Source: Gemmatimonadetes bacterium T265
GTDB taxonomy: Bacteria > Gemmatimonadota > Gemmatimonadetes > Gemmatimonadales > Gemmatimonadaceae
Direction of reading: 5' to 3'
Assembly (NCBI GenBank): GCA_019973575.1
Contig: BPUI01000002.1
Location: 62,001-126,000 of the forward strand
Length of the DNA stretch: 64,000 bases
The notes under the pieces were generated by a model. The model was not told where the DNA came from, did no database searches, and saw nothing but the letters and a program-made list of their open reading frames with translations. This document shows, in pieces, positions 27,976-40,320 of this stretch. How positions within the stretch are numbered: position 1 is the stretch's first letter; each line of letters begins with the position of its first letter. Made by a program: the position numbers and the translations under genes.

Positions 27976-28653
27976 ATGCGGCCCACACCCTCGTCCCCGC
28001 AAGCTCCCCCGGCCGCCGAGCCGGGGACGGTGCCCGGCCAGGCCGAACCGGTGCCAACGACGAGTCCCGCCCCGGGCACCGCCCGCACCGCGCGGGAACT
28101 CGCCGGATTACGCGAGCGACGCGACGAACTCGTCGAGCAGCTCAACGGGACGCACGCGCGCCGTTCCGAACTCGTCGGCGAGATGCAGAGCACCGACCCG
28201 GGTGCCCGCGGCGTGCTGCAGCAGCAGATGGCTGATCTCGACCGGCGCGTCCTGCAGATGGAAACGAACGTGACCAACATCGATCACCGCATCGCGACCG
28301 CGCCAAGTGCGCTGGGCGTGGAGGCGGTCCAGCCGCGCGGGTTCGTCTTGCTCGGCCCCGACGGGCCGTCGCCGAACGCGGTTCCGGCGTTGTTGCTGCT
28401 CATCACGATCCTGCAGGTCGCACTACTGCTCCGCTCGCGCGTACGCCGGCCGCCCGCGAGTCACGCCGACGCGACCACGCAGGACGCGACGGCGCGGCTC
28501 GCCCGTATGGAGCAGGCCGTCGACGCGATCGCGATCGAAGTCGAACGCGTCAGCGAAGGGCAACGCTTCGTGACGCGGCTGCTGAGCGAGCAGCAGGCGC
28601 CGTCCCCGCGCCGGCCGCCCGCGCCGGCCCGCGGGCACCCAACGCCGACCTGA
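27976..28653 (+). CDS. Orphan coiled-coil membrane protein, function unknown
   Basis: 225 residues from ATG at 27976. A Pro-rich N-terminal 40 residues are followed by a clear coiled coil (ELAGLRERRDELVEQL through QQMADLDRRVLQMETN), one membrane helix (AVPALLLLITILQVALLL) with a basic anchor (RSRVRR), and a second helical stretch (RLARMEQAVDAIAIEVERV) ending in a Pro/Arg tail. The frame remains open upstream into the shifted part of the Pr6Pr remnant, so the start is uncertain. A single-pass protein with helices on both sides suggests a scaffold or sensor; nothing in the neighbours supports a specific role. Confidence 0.6.
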   Translation: MRPTPSSPQAPPAAEPGTVPGQAEPVPTTSPAPGTARTARELAGLRERRDELVEQLNGTHARRSELVGEMQSTDPGARGVLQQQMADLDRRVLQMETNVTNIDHRIATAPSALGVEAVQPRGFVLLGPDGPSPNAVPALLLLITILQVALLLRSRVRRPPASHADATTQDATARLARMEQAVDAIAIEVERVSEGQRFVTRLLSEQQAPSPRRPPAPARGHPTPT

Positions 28654-28892
28654 CGCGACGCGGCCGTTCGCGGTCGCAACGGCGCGATCGTCACGCCGTG
28701 CCCGCCCGTTCCTCGGCTGTCGATCTCGACTCGGTCACGAGAAGGGACGTTCCGTGAGCCGATGCGCCGGCGCACCGCCGACGTCGTCGCTCGACGGACT
28801 CGCCGCGGCGCACACGCCCGCGTAGTGTTCTGCGACCCGCCGCCGAGGTCTCGGGCGTCATCGTCTCATGAACCAGTGTCGTCATCCCCGCC
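28654..28892 (+). other. Intergenic stretch, no gene recognised
   Basis: 239 bases between the coiled-coil gene and the methyltransferase. GC remains high, frames are short, and no good promoter, hairpin or repeat was seen. If the methyltransferase starts at ATG 28992, the gap is 338 bases. Confidence 0.5.
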
Positions 28893-29798
28893 GTGCCTCC
28901 CCTGCGCACGGTCGTGGCCGAATGGCTGCGACATACCCCCCTCCCGTCGTACATCAGAGCGTCGCCCGCGGTGCCGAGACCGCCGGACGTCATGACCGCA
29001 TTCCGCGACGCGAAAGTCGCCAAGGCGTGCGCTTGGCCGCCCGCCGTACAGCGGCGTGCCGTCGAGGTCGCGCGGGGGTTCACCCCACGTCGCGTCGCGA
29101 GCGCGCGGAAGATTCGGGTCGGTGGTCGCGGCGACGGCGGGTACGTGATGGTGGACGACTTCGAAGGGATCCGTACGGCGTTCTCGCTCGGCGTCGGTCA
29201 CAACGTGGATTGGGACGTCGCGATCGCCCGGCGCGGCATCACGGTCCACCAGTTCGATCACACGGTCGTCGAACCGCCCCGCTCGCACCCCGGCTGCCAC
29301 TTCCACAAGCGGCGCATCAGTGAGGTGAAGGAGGACGACGCGGAGACGCTCGAATCGATCTTCGATTTGGCGGCGACGTGCGAACCTGCGTCCGCCCTCC
29401 TCAAGATGGACATCGAGAACACGGAGTGGCCCGCGTTCGCGGCCGCCCCGGAGCACGTGCTCGACCGGTTTTCGCAGATCCTCTGCGAGTTCCACGCGTT
29501 CGAGTTCTTCGCCGACGACGTGCTGTACCGCCACGCGGCGGCGGCGATCACCAAGCTGCGCCGGCAGTTCGACGTCGTGCACGTGCACGGCAACAACGTC
29601 GCCGACTGGACGTTCATCGACGGCGCCCCGCTCCCGTTCGTGATCGAGGTGGCGCTCGTGAACCGCCGGCGCGTGCGCACGGTGCCCAACGACACGGAGA
29701 CGTTCCCCACGCGGCTCGACCGCCCCAACGACTGGCGCAAGGCCGACTACTTCCTCGGCCGGTACGAGTTCCCGTCCCCGGACGACGCCGCCCGCTGA
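28893..29798 (+). CDS. FkbM-like SAM-dependent methyltransferase
   Basis: 301 residues if GTG at 28893 is used; ATG at 28992 (268 residues) is equally possible and starts nearer the conserved region. The core RKIRVGGRGDGGYVMVDD and SLGVGHNVDWDVAIARRG resemble the SAM-binding strands of FkbM-type methyltransferases. LLKMDIENTEWPAF is the family's LLKxDIEGxE motif. Such enzymes often O-methylate sugars or other surface glycans. It stands alone between an orphan membrane gene and clpB, without glycan genes nearby, so the substrate is unknown. Confidence 0.75.
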   Translation: MPPLRTVVAEWLRHTPLPSYIRASPAVPRPPDVMTAFRDAKVAKACAWPPAVQRRAVEVARGFTPRRVASARKIRVGGRGDGGYVMVDDFEGIRTAFSLGVGHNVDWDVAIARRGITVHQFDHTVVEPPRSHPGCHFHKRRISEVKEDDAETLESIFDLAATCEPASALLKMDIENTEWPAFAAAPEHVLDRFSQILCEFHAFEFFADDVLYRHAAAAITKLRRQFDVVHVHGNNVADWTFIDGAPLPFVIEVALVNRRRVRTVPNDTETFPTRLDRPNDWRKADYFLGRYEFPSPDDAAR

Positions 29799-29836
29799 GG
29801 TGACCGGCGCACGCCGCCGCCGCCCCCGTCGCGGAC

Positions 29837-29875
29837 GCGCCGCGGCCCCGAGAATCACGCTCGGGGCCGCGGCGC
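29837..29875. terminator. Bidirectional terminator between methyltransferase gene and clpB
   Basis: A perfect 16-bp stem (29837-29852 with 29860-29875) with a 7-base loop lies between two convergent genes. Confidence 0.82.
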
Positions 29876-29898
29876 CGTGACCGGCCGCGTGCGGAGCG

Positions 29899-32523
<2,625 letters not shown>

Positions 32524-32707
32524 CTGGTCGGTCGGTAGGTGGTGGCGAGAAGCGCCTCGCGGGGGCGCGCTGGCGGGCGTGACGACGCCCGGCCGCGCGG
32601 CTCGGCCCGCGGGCGGGACGGCCGTACGTCAAGCAACGGCGATGCCCGGCCAACCGGGCGGGATGGCGCACGCGACGTGATCACCGCTGCCCCGCATGCA
32701 GGAGCGC

Positions 32708-32737
32708 TTGCCGAAATGACGCGCGGCCGTACAGAAT
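32708..32737 (+). promoter_or_regulatory. Possible promoter of the lipoprotein gene
   Basis: TTGCCG (32708-32713), 18-base spacer, CAGAAT (32732-32737), in a locally AT-richer stretch about 50 bases above the lipoprotein start at 32788. Both boxes are only fair matches. The rest of the 263-base gap between clpB and this gene shows no other clear signal. Confidence 0.4.
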
Positions 32738-32787
32738 AGATGAGATTGGCAACGCCCATCGCTTCATCCACCTACCGTCACAGCACG

Positions 32788-33615
32788 ATGGTTTCCGCGC
32801 CACGGATCCGGCGTTTGGTTCTGTTCGGCTCCGCCGCAGTGTACACGTCGTTGACGCTCGCTTGCGGCGAGTCCACGGCGCCGGGCGGGGGCGCAACAAC
32901 AGCCGCGGACGCGCGCTTCTACCGATTCGTCGGCGACCAGTTTGGGTCCACCACCGGCTCCGACGGACTGGGCGACCTTGTATTGCGGCCGGACGGGACA
33001 TTCTTCGCCGCGGTTGCTGACGCAGGCGGCGGTCTAACGGGCGGACATTGGGATACGACGGGCACGACCCTCCATCTGCGCCCGGATAGCTTCGGTTACG
33101 ACCCGGTCGACGCGCGTGTTTCGGGTGACACGATCCGAACCAACGGTTCGATCGCGCGAGGGTACCCGACCATCACCATGTTCTTCGTCCGCGAACCGGT
33201 CCCCGCCGCGACGAGTGCGGACGGCGGGACCTACGTATTGCAATCCGTCAACGGAGTGGCGGTCACGTCCGCGACCGCCCCGCCGGCGTACACGACGGTA
33301 ACCGCAAACGCCCGCACCGTGACACACGTCGCGTACGACACGATGGCCTTCTCCGACCGGTTCTTCGTACGCGAGGTACGGTTGTCAGTCGATACGATCT
33401 ACCCGACGAGCGCCGGCCCGGTCGTCGCGTACCGCGGCTTCCCGGCCCCCGCGCGCTACACCGCAACAGCTGCCGGAGTCGCGCTCCGTGCATACGCGTC
33501 CTACGCCGTCGCCCCGTTCGACACGTTGGGCGTGGCTGGCGACACGCTGATTCGGCGCTATCACGCCGGCGCACCGAGTCAGTTCGTCGTGGAGCGCTAT
33601 GTCCGGCTCCGCTGA
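32788..33615 (+). CDS. Predicted lipoprotein, function unknown
   Basis: 275 residues from ATG at 32788; a start 48 bases upstream only adds residues before the signal peptide. The signal sequence RRLVLFGSAAVYTSLTLAC has a lipobox LTLAC, so Cys is expected to be lipidated. The mature part is beta-rich with two similar modules (GDLVLRPDGTFFAAVADAG and later YVLQSVNGVAV) and many Asp-Thr pairs, a pattern seen in Gemmatimonadota-type secreted lipoproteins of unknown role. GC and codon use are a little less extreme than in neighbours. Its 3' end overlaps convergent recO by 19 bases. Confidence 0.75.
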   Translation: MVSAPRIRRLVLFGSAAVYTSLTLACGESTAPGGGATTAADARFYRFVGDQFGSTTGSDGLGDLVLRPDGTFFAAVADAGGGLTGGHWDTTGTTLHLRPDSFGYDPVDARVSGDTIRTNGSIARGYPTITMFFVREPVPAATSADGGTYVLQSVNGVAVTSATAPPAYTTVTANARTVTHVAYDTMAFSDRFFVREVRLSVDTIYPTSAGPVVAYRGFPAPARYTATAAGVALRAYASYAVAPFDTLGVAGDTLIRRYHAGAPSQFVVERYVRLR

Positions 33616-34394
33616 CCTGCCGACTCGAGGGCGCTCGCCTCCCACGCGTCGAACGCTCGGAGCGGCCGCCCGTCGGTGAGGTGCTCGCGCAGGAACTCGC
33701 GCAGCAGCCGCTGGTGTGCCCGCACCGTCCCGTCCTCCATCGGCACGGCCCCGCCGGCCGGCTCGTGCGGCTCGGCGCCGAGCCACGTCCGGAGCGACGC
33801 GCGAGCCGCGGCGGGCAGCGTGCGCGTCGTCCCGCCGAGCCGGGCGCACGTGTCGCAGAGTGCGCCGCCTAAGGGCTGGCTGAACCGCACGGCCGCGCCG
33901 GCGTCCAGCGCGCGCCCGCAGCGCGCGCACGCGTCGAGCGACGGCGTGAAGCCTAACGCCCCGACGAGCGCCCACGCCCCCGCAAGCCCGGCCTCGCGCG
34001 TCGCACCGGCCGACGCGGCCGTGACCGCGTCGAGCGCCGCCACGAGCGCGCCGTACCACGCCGGGTCCGGCTCGTCGCGTCCGAATCGGAGCACCAGTTC
34101 GGCCAAGACCGCGGCGGTCGTGAAGCGGTCGAGGTCGCGGCCGAGCGCGATCCGCGCGCGCGTGACCTCAAATGCCGCGAGCGTGTGGAGCTCGCGCCCC
34201 GACTTCGCGTAGTACGACGCGTCCCCCTCCGCGAACAGGTCGACGGCGCTGCCAAAGCGACGCTGCGCCTTGCGCGCGCCCTTCGCCATCACCGACACGA
34301 CTCCGTGCGCGCGCGTGGCGAGTCGCAGGATGCGCGAGCTCTCCGAGTAGAGCTGCGCGTGCAGGACGACGGCCTCGGTCGCGACGAGCGGCAT
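33597..34394 (-). CDS. recO: DNA repair protein RecO
   Basis: 265 residues. RecO helps load RecA on SSB-coated gaps. The N-terminal OB fold (TEAVVLHAQLYSESSRILRL, VSVMAKGARKAQ) is followed by a helical domain and a zinc finger with two CxxC pairs (CARCG and CDTC). Length is normal for the family. It is convergent with the lipoprotein gene, sharing 19 bases, and no terminator fits between them. Confidence 0.92.
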   Translation of the reverse strand: MPLVATEAVVLHAQLYSESSRILRLATRAHGVVSVMAKGARKAQRRFGSAVDLFAEGDASYYAKSGRELHTLAAFEVTRARIALGRDLDRFTTAAVLAELVLRFGRDEPDPAWYGALVAALDAVTAASAGATREAGLAGAWALVGALGFTPSLDACARCGRALDAGAAVRFSQPLGGALCDTCARLGGTTRTLPAAARASLRTWLGAEPHEPAGGAVPMEDGTVRAHQRLLREFLREHLTDGRPLRAFDAWEASALESAGQRSRT

Positions 34395-34439
34395 GCGCGA
34401 AAGCTACCGCGCCGGCGCCGGTGCCCCGGCCGGTGCCGG

Positions 34440-35723
34440 CTACGCGGCTCCCTGCCCCGCCGCCAACCGTTCGGCGAGTTCCCGTTTCAATTCCGCGCGC
34501 GCGTCCGCGTACGACGCGGTCTCGGCGCTCGACCCCGGGCCGCCGGCCGCCGCACGCGCCGCGTGCGCGTCGTCGAGCGCGGCGAGTTCGGCGAGCAGCG
34601 CGTCCGCGGTTCGCGGCGCGGGCGAAGGTGCGACGGCCGGCGTCGCCACGTGGAGCGCGCTGCCTGACCGGCGCCGGTACGCCGCGAGCAGGCCGAACGT
34701 CATCGCACCGCCGACGCCGGCGAGCACGGCCGGGAGCGCCCAGCGCGGCCACGCGTCTCCCGGCGCGGCCGGGACGTCGACGACGACCCGCGCGCCCGCG
34801 GGCACGTCCTGCGCGAGGTATCGATGGAACGTGTGCCCTTCCAAGGTCGCCGGCGCGGCCTGCACGAGCCCGGCGCCCTGCGCCGTGCCGCGCGGCTCCT
34901 CGACGAGCACCTCGAGCACGCTGGTTGGGGCCTCGACCGGAACCGCGAAGGGGACGCGCGCCGACGCGAGGCGGTACGAGAAGGCGACCTGCTTGATCCC
35001 CGGCGCGAGCGGCGTCCGCAGTACGGCCCGGCCGTTCGTCCCCGTCATGCCGTCGTTCGGCACGTCCCCACTCGCGCGGACGACGAACGCCGCGGCGCCG
35101 GCGGGCAGCGCGGCCGACCACACGCCGGCGCCCGACGTCGTGTTCGGCACGGCAGTGCGCTCGCCGTCGTTCGACAGCTCGTAGACTTCGAGCACGTCGC
35201 GCGACCCGTCCGCGGCGGCGCGGCTGACGGCGACGTGCCGGCCGCGCACGGTGGCCGGCACGCGAGCCGAGGTCGTGTCGAACACGGCTACCTCGGCCCG
35301 CTCGCCGGTCACGACCGCGTCGCGGAGCGGCGGCGAGAAGTACGCGATGCCGTCGTACTGCGCCGACACGAAGTAAATCGCGTTCGCGGCGCCGCTCGGG
35401 CGGTACGTGAAGGCGTACGCGCCGTCGGCGCCGGTGCGCACCGAATCGAGCGGCCCGGCGCGGTCGCCCGCCACGCGGTGCAGCGTCACCCACGCGTTCG
35501 GCACACCATGCATCGCGCTGTCACGCGGCGTGACGACGCGCCCGCGCACGCGCCGCGTCCCGTCGGGGAGCATTGCCGGGCGGTCGATCGCCGCGCTGTC
35601 CACGTCCGACTGGCCGAGGGCGCGTCCCGGCGTCAGCGCGACCGCGCCGAGCACGACCGCGGCCGCGCCTAACGCCCGCGCGACCGCCGCACCGCGCCCG
35701 GGCTCAGATCCCGAACTTCCCAA
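34440..35723 (-). CDS. Exported carboxypeptidase-regulatory-like domain membrane protein
   Basis: 427 residues from TTG at 35723, overlapping the end of the nuclease gene by 20 bases; no ATG or GTG is available before the signal peptide (ALGAAAVVLGAVALTPGRALG). The first domain RRVRGRVVTP...NAWVTLHRV...TGADGAYAFTYRP is a CarboxypepD_reg-like beta-sandwich. A second beta-rich region follows, then one membrane helix (WALPAVLAGVGGAMTFGLLAAYRRR) and a helical cytoplasmic tail. Probably an envelope-anchored structural or sensory protein; function unknown. Confidence 0.65.
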   Translation of the reverse strand: MGSSGSEPGRGAAVARALGAAAVVLGAVALTPGRALGQSDVDSAAIDRPAMLPDGTRRVRGRVVTPRDSAMHGVPNAWVTLHRVAGDRAGPLDSVRTGADGAYAFTYRPSGAANAIYFVSAQYDGIAYFSPPLRDAVVTGERAEVAVFDTTSARVPATVRGRHVAVSRAAADGSRDVLEVYELSNDGERTAVPNTTSGAGVWSAALPAGAAAFVVRASGDVPNDGMTGTNGRAVLRTPLAPGIKQVAFSYRLASARVPFAVPVEAPTSVLEVLVEEPRGTAQGAGLVQAAPATLEGHTFHRYLAQDVPAGARVVVDVPAAPGDAWPRWALPAVLAGVGGAMTFGLLAAYRRRSGSALHVATPAVAPSPAPRTADALLAELAALDDAHAARAAAGGPGSSAETASYADARAELKRELAERLAAGQGAA

Positions 35724-36240
35724 AGTCCTCGGGCCGCAGGTTCTCCAGGTGGGCCTTGAGCTGCTCGGCGCTCAGCGCCTCCGGCTCGCGCACGGCGCGC
35801 GGCACCGCCGGCGGCGAGGCGTAGCCGCGCGAATCGTCGTCGTCGTCGCGCTCGGCGAGCGTCGTGAGGAGCGATTCCGGCGCGAAGATCGGCGCGCCCA
35901 GCCGGACCGCGATCGCAATCGAATCGGAGGGGCGCGCGTCGATGCGGACCACGCCGGTCGGGCCCTGCAGGTGCAGCTCCGCGAAGTACGTGCGCTGCTG
36001 CACCTTCGTGATCTGCACGCGCTGCAGGGTGCCGCCGAGCCCGACGACGAGCGACTTGCAGAGGTCGTGGGTCAGCGGGCGCTCCCGTTTCGCCCCGTTC
36101 AGGTGCATCGCGATCGACTCGGCCTCCGGGTGCCCGATCCAGATGGGCAGCACGCGGCGGCCGTCCTTCTCCTGCAGGATGACGACGTAGCTGTTCGTCG
36201 AGCTGTCGAGCCCGAGGCGGGAAATCGCGACTTCGACCAT
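35704..36240 (-). CDS. Bifunctional nuclease family protein (DUF151)
   Basis: 178 residues, ATG at 36240. The DUF151 core (SYVVILQEKDGRRVLPIWIG, ESIAMHLNG, RPLTHDL, ARPSDSIAIAVRLGAPIFA) is complete. A short UVR-like C-terminal tail (ALSAEQLKAHLENLRPEDFGKF) is also present, as in many bacterial members. Homologues in plants have DNase/RNase activity; the bacterial role is not established. It is the first gene of a two-gene unit with the carboxypeptidase-regulatory-domain gene. Confidence 0.88.
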   Translation of the reverse strand: MVEVAISRLGLDSSTNSYVVILQEKDGRRVLPIWIGHPEAESIAMHLNGAKRERPLTHDLCKSLVVGLGGTLQRVQITKVQQRTYFAELHLQGPTGVVRIDARPSDSIAIAVRLGAPIFAPESLLTTLAERDDDDDSRGYASPPAVPRAVREPEALSAEQLKAHLENLRPEDFGKFGI

Positions 36241-36344
36241 CGATGGACGCTCCGGGACGGCGGACGGCGCCTCGCGGGACGGGAGCGCCGGGGGCAGCCA
36301 CGCGAAGCGGCGAAGCCGTTCGCCACGTCGCGTGAGCTACCCGG

Positions 36345-36373
36345 AGCTTCGTCGCCGTCCGGCGCGGTGTCAA
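36345..36373 (-). promoter_or_regulatory. Possible promoter of the bifunctional nuclease gene
   Basis: Minus-strand TTGACA (36373-36368), 17-base spacer, GAAGCT (36350-36345). The -35 is perfect but the -10 is poor, and the leader would be about 100 bases. Confidence 0.4.
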
Positions 36374-36398
36374 CCGGCGGGGTCGGGGGAGCAACGGC

Positions 36399-36461
36399 GG
36401 ACCCCCGCCGGCGCGGGGGTGACAGCGCGTTCGGCCGTCACCCCCGCGCCGGCGGGGGTCC
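36399..36461. repeat. 25-bp perfect inverted repeat, REP/BIME-like
   Basis: Arms 36399-36423 and 36437-36461 are perfect reverse complements with a 13-base centre. Each arm is itself nearly palindromic (ACCCCCGC-CGGC-GCGGGGGT), as in the widespread GTCA-type REP sequences. It lies between metK (stop at 36483) and the nuclease gene; as RNA it would form a very stable terminator-like stem. Confidence 0.85.
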
Positions 36462-36482
36462 CTCTCCTACCCGAGGTCGCCC

Positions 36483-37754
36483 TCAGCTCCCGCGCGCGAC
36501 CGCCGCGAGCTGCTCCGCGCGGTCCGTGTTCTCCCAGGTGAAGCCGGGGTTGGTCTGCACGACCTCCTTCCCCTCGCTCATCGCCTTGTGGGTCACCTCC
36601 TGCGGCGCGCGCCCGAAGTGGCCGTAGGCCGCGGTCGGCGAGTAGATCGGCTTCCGGAGCGACAGCGCCTCCGTGATCCCCTTCGGCGTCAGGTCGAACA
36701 CCTCACGCACCGCGCGGACGATGGCGTCGTCCGACACGGTGCCCGTGCCGAACGTGCTGACCATGATCGAGACCGGCTCACGCACGCCGATCGCATACGC
36801 GATCTGCACCTCGCAGCGGCGCGCGAGGCCCGCGGCGACGACGTTCTTCGCCACCCAGCGCGCGGCGTACGCGGCCGACCGGTCGACCTTCGACGGATCC
36901 TTGCCGCTGAACGCGCCGCCGCCGTGGCGCCCCATGCCGCCGTACGTGTCGACGATGATCTTGCGCCCCGTGAGTCCGGCGTCGCCCATCGGCCCGCCGA
37001 CGACGAAGCGGCCCGTCGGGTTGATGTGGTACGTGATGTTCGCCCCGCGCAACGCCTCGGGGATCACGGGGAGGATCACCTGGTCCATGATCGCCTCGCG
37101 CAGCGCGTCGGTCGAGATCGACTCCGCGTGCTGCGTCGAGACAACGACCGTTTCGACCGACACCGGTCGATCGCCCTCGTACGCCACGCTGACCTGCGCC
37201 TTGCCGTCCGGCCGCAGCCACGGCAGCACGCCGCTCTTCCGCAGCTCCGACAGCCGCTGCGTGAGCCGGTGCGAGAGCACGATCGGGAGCGGCATCAGCT
37301 CCGCCGTCTCGTCGGTCGCGTAGCCGAACATCATCCCCTGGTCGCCCGCGCCGCCGGTGTCGACTCCCTGCGCGATGTCGGCGCTCTGCTTGTCGATCGT
37401 GCTCATCACCGCGCACGTCTTGCTGTCGAACCCGAACGTCGCGTCGTCGTAGCCGATGCGCTGGATGGTATCGCGCACCAGCTTCGGCAGGTCGACCCAC
37501 GCGTCGGTCGTGATCTCGCCGGCGATCACCGCGAGGCCCGTCGTGACGAGCGTCTCGCACGCGACGCGCCCCGCAGGGTCGAGGTGCAGAATCGCGTCGA
37601 GCACCGCGTCCGAGATCTGGTCGGCGATCTTGTCGGGGTGTCCCTCGGTGACCGACTCCGAGGTGAACAGGTGCCGCGTCGCGGTCGGCGAGTCGCCCGC
37701 GGGCGCGGCCGCGGGCGCCGACGCGAACGCGTCGGGCATGAGGGTGCTAGACAT
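36483..37754 (-). CDS. metK: S-adenosylmethionine synthetase
   Basis: 423 residues from ATG at 37754 (ATG at 37739 is possible). It makes SAM from methionine and ATP. Hallmarks: [32 protein letters not shown] (nucleotide loop) and [19 protein letters not shown] (phosphate loop). The first 20 residues are an Ala/Pro-rich extension. It is the last gene of the SahR-like-ahcY-metK unit, 38 bases after ahcY. No SAM riboswitch fits in that short gap. Confidence 0.98.
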   Translation of the reverse strand: MSSTLMPDAFASAPAAAPAGDSPTATRHLFTSESVTEGHPDKIADQISDAVLDAILHLDPAGRVACETLVTTGLAVIAGEITTDAWVDLPKLVRDTIQRIGYDDATFGFDSKTCAVMSTIDKQSADIAQGVDTGGAGDQGMMFGYATDETAELMPLPIVLSHRLTQRLSELRKSGVLPWLRPDGKAQVSVAYEGDRPVSVETVVVSTQHAESISTDALREAIMDQVILPVIPEALRGANITYHINPTGRFVVGGPMGDAGLTGRKIIVDTYGGMGRHGGGAFSGKDPSKVDRSAAYAARWVAKNVVAAGLARRCEVQIAYAIGVREPVSIMVSTFGTGTVSDDAIVRAVREVFDLTPKGITEALSLRKPIYSPTAAYGHFGRAPQEVTHKAMSEGKEVVQTNPGFTWENTDRAEQLAAVARGS

Positions 37755-37792
37755 GAAGAGGAGTGCTCTGCGCGGTGGCGTGGGGGGAAGGA

Positions 37793-39322
37793 CTAGTAGC
37801 GGTAGTGGGCGGGCTTGTACGGCCCCTCTTGCGGCACGCCGATGTACGCGGCCTGCTCGGGCGTGAGCTGCGTCAGCTTCACGCCCAGCTTGTCGAGGTG
37901 CAGCCGCGCGACCTCCTCGTCCAGGTGCTTCGGCAGGACGTACACTTCCTTTTCGTAGCGCTCCGGGTGGCCGAACAGCTCGATCTGCGCGGCCACCTGG
38001 TTCGTGAACGAGCACGACATCACGAAGCTCGGGTGCCCGGTCGCGCAGCCGAGGTTCATCAGCCGGCCTTCGGCGAGGATGAGGACCGAGTGCCCGTCGG
38101 GGAAAACGTACTCGTCGTACTGCGGCTTGATGTTCACGCGCTGCACGCCCGGGTACTTCTTCAGCCCGGCCATGTCGATCTCGTTGTCGAAGTGGCCGAT
38201 GTTCGCGACGATCGCCTTGTCCTTCATCCGCGCCATGTGCTGCGCGTTGATGATGCCGTAGTTGCCCGTCGACGTGATGAACAGGTCGGCGGTGCCGATC
38301 ACGTCCTCCAGCGTGAGGACCTGGTAGCCCTCCATCGCCGCCTGTAAGGCGCAGATCGGGTCGATCTCGGTGATGATCACGCGCGCGCCCTGCCCGCGGA
38401 GCGCCTGCGCGCACCCCTTGCCGACGTCGCCGTAGCCACACACCACCGCGACCTTGCCCGCGAGCATCACGTCGGTCGCGCGGTTCAGGCCGTCGATGAT
38501 CGAGTGCCGGCAGCCGTAGAGGTTGTCGAACTTCGACTTCGTGACCGAGTCGTTGACGTTGATCGCGGGGAAGCGGAGCGTGCCGGCCTTCTGCATCTCG
38601 TAGAGCCGGTGCACGCCGGTCGTCGTCTCCTCGGTCACGCCCTTGATCGCCGCCGCGACCTTCGTCCAGCGGCCCGGGTTGCGCTCCTGCTCCTGGCGCA
38701 GCAGGTCGAGGATGACGCCCCACTCCTCCGGGTCCTTGTCAGGATCAAACGCCGGGATCGCGCCGGCCGCCTCGTAGTCGGCGCCGCGGTGCACGAGCAG
38801 CGTCGCGTCGCCGCCGTCGTCGAGGAGCATGTTCGGCCCGCCGCCGTCCGGCCACGCGAGCGCCTGCTCGGTGCACCACCAGTACTCCTCGAGCGTCTCG
38901 CCCTTCCACGCGAACACCGGGATCCCGCTCGGCTCGTCGACCGTGCCGTCGCGGCCGACCGCGACCGCGGCCGCGGCGTGGTCCTGCGTCGAGAAGATGT
39001 TGCACGACACCCAGCGCACGTCGGCGCCGAGGTCGACGAGGGTTTCGATGAGCACGGCCGTCTGCACGGTCATGTGCAACGAACCCATGACGCGTGCGCC
39101 GGTCAGCGGCTTGGTCGCCGTGTACCGCGCGCGCATCGCCATCAGCCCCGGCATCTCCTGTTCGGCCAGCCGGATCTCCTTGCGCCCGAACTCGGCCAGC
39201 GCGAGGTCGCGCACTTTGAACGGCGGGCGGGCCGCGGTCGCGTACGACGACGTGGGCGCGTACTCGGCGGTGGTCGTGTCGCGCGACGCGGGCGCGTCCG
39301 CGACGGAACTGGGCGGTGTCAT
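37793..39322 (-). CDS. ahcY: S-adenosylhomocysteine hydrolase
   Basis: 509 residues from ATG at 39322, overlapping the regulator stop as ATGA. It hydrolyses SAH to adenosine and homocysteine, relieving inhibition of methyltransferases. Motifs: [20 protein letters not shown], the NAD-binding [20 protein letters not shown], and the C-terminal [19 protein letters not shown] with PYKPAHYRY. The insertion around residue 150-190 is typical of the longer bacterial form. Direct coupling to the upstream ArsR-type gene suggests SAH-dependent control. Confidence 0.98.
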   Translation of the reverse strand: MTPPSSVADAPASRDTTTAEYAPTSSYATAARPPFKVRDLALAEFGRKEIRLAEQEMPGLMAMRARYTATKPLTGARVMGSLHMTVQTAVLIETLVDLGADVRWVSCNIFSTQDHAAAAVAVGRDGTVDEPSGIPVFAWKGETLEEYWWCTEQALAWPDGGGPNMLLDDGGDATLLVHRGADYEAAGAIPAFDPDKDPEEWGVILDLLRQEQERNPGRWTKVAAAIKGVTEETTTGVHRLYEMQKAGTLRFPAINVNDSVTKSKFDNLYGCRHSIIDGLNRATDVMLAGKVAVVCGYGDVGKGCAQALRGQGARVIITEIDPICALQAAMEGYQVLTLEDVIGTADLFITSTGNYGIINAQHMARMKDKAIVANIGHFDNEIDMAGLKKYPGVQRVNIKPQYDEYVFPDGHSVLILAEGRLMNLGCATGHPSFVMSCSFTNQVAAQIELFGHPERYEKEVYVLPKHLDEEVARLHLDKLGVKLTQLTPEQAAYIGVPQEGPYKPAHYRY

Positions 39323-40320
39323 GCGGTGATGTGGGTAGGAGAAGCGGTGGACGCACCCCGCGCGGCCACGCGGGTCACGAGTCGCCGGGCGCTGGCCGCG
39401 ACGAGTTGGGGCCCGCGCGCGGCCGGGTCGACCGGGAGCGGGGTGTAACGGAGCGCGCCGAAGCCGGCGTCGGCGAGCCACTGCGCGAGTTGGGCCTCGC
39501 CGAAGCCGAGCCAGACGTGGCCCATCTCCTGGCGGTAACGTTCCCGGTCGTGCGGCGCCATGTCGATCACGACGAGCCGCCCGGACGGTTTCAACACGCG
39601 GGCGGCCTCGACGAACACGGCCGCGGGATCGGGAAGGTGGTGCAGCGTCAGCACGAGCAGCGCGACGTCGAGCGTGGCGTCGTCGATCGGGAGCAGCTCG
39701 AGGTCGCCCTCGCGGAGCTCGACGTTCAGGCGGCCATCGAGCCGGCGCCGCGCGACGGCGAGCATCTCGCGCGAGTGGTCGACCGCGATCACGCGCCCAA
39801 CGAACGGGGCGAGGACGTCCGCGACGGCGCCCGTCCCGCAGCCGAGGTCGCCGACGACCATGTCGTCGTCGAGGAGCGCGAACAAGGCGAGCAGATCGGC
39901 CCGTGCCCCGAACAGCTCCGCGCGCAGCCGGTCCCACGCTTCGGCCGACGACGAAAAGAACGCGCGCGTCGCCGACCGCCGCTCGGCCAGCACCGCCTGC
40001 AGGCGCTCGGCGTCATGCGGCGCGGCCGGCAGACTCGCCAGCGGCTCGCGCACCGCCGCCCAGAGCGCGCCCGCCGGCGTCTTCCGCCCGACGTCGGCGA
40101 GGTGGTAGCGCCGACTCGGCCCGTCGGCGCGCGCCCGCACCCAGCCGGCGTCGACGAGCGTCTTCAGATGCCGGCTGACCGTACTCTGGGGCAGCTGTAA
40201 CGTCGCGGACAGCTCGCCGACGGCCAGCTCGTGCCGCTCAAGGGCGAGCAAGAGCCGCCCCCGCACGGGGTCGGCGAGCGCCGAAATCGAGTCGAGGACG
40301 TCCACGGCAGTGATTTCCAT
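39319..40320 (-). CDS. ArsR-family regulator fused to a SAM-methyltransferase domain (SahR-like)
   Basis: 333 residues. Residues about 1-85 are an ArsR winged helix ([36 protein letters not shown]). Residues about 135-300 form a class I methyltransferase fold with the glycine motif [19 protein letters not shown], motif [17 protein letters not shown] and a LHHLPDP post-motif. ArsR-methyltransferase fusions beside ahcY/metK are described in Proteobacteria as SahR, a SAH-responsive regulator of methionine metabolism. Here the gene is coupled to ahcY (ATGA) and precedes metK, and a palindrome covers its own start. The metal-binding cysteines of classical ArsR are absent. The ligand (SAH or SAM) is inferred. 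Confidence 0.85.
   Translation of the reverse strand: MEITAVDVLDSISALADPVRGRLLLALERHELAVGELSATLQLPQSTVSRHLKTLVDAGWVRARADGPSRRYHLADVGRKTPAGALWAAVREPLASLPAAPHDAERLQAVLAERRSATRAFFSSSAEAWDRLRAELFGARADLLALFALLDDDMVVGDLGCGTGAVADVLAPFVGRVIAVDHSREMLAVARRRLDGRLNVELREGDLELLPIDDATLDVALLVLTLHHLPDPAAVFVEAARVLKPSGRLVVIDMAPHDRERYRQEMGHVWLGFGEAQLAQWLADAGFGALRYTPLPVDPAARGPQLVAASARRLVTRVAARGASTASPTHITA

Noticed and set aside
28754-28830. Very short GTG-started frame of about 23 codons
   Set aside because: No ribosome binding site, family or conservation to support it.
32524-32787. CIRCE or other heat-shock operator above clpB
   Set aside because: No TTAGCACTC-like palindrome was found; only weak promoter-like boxes for the opposite gene were seen.
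37755-37792. SAM or SAH riboswitch between ahcY and metK
   Set aside because: The gap is only 38 bases and shows no suitable paired structure.
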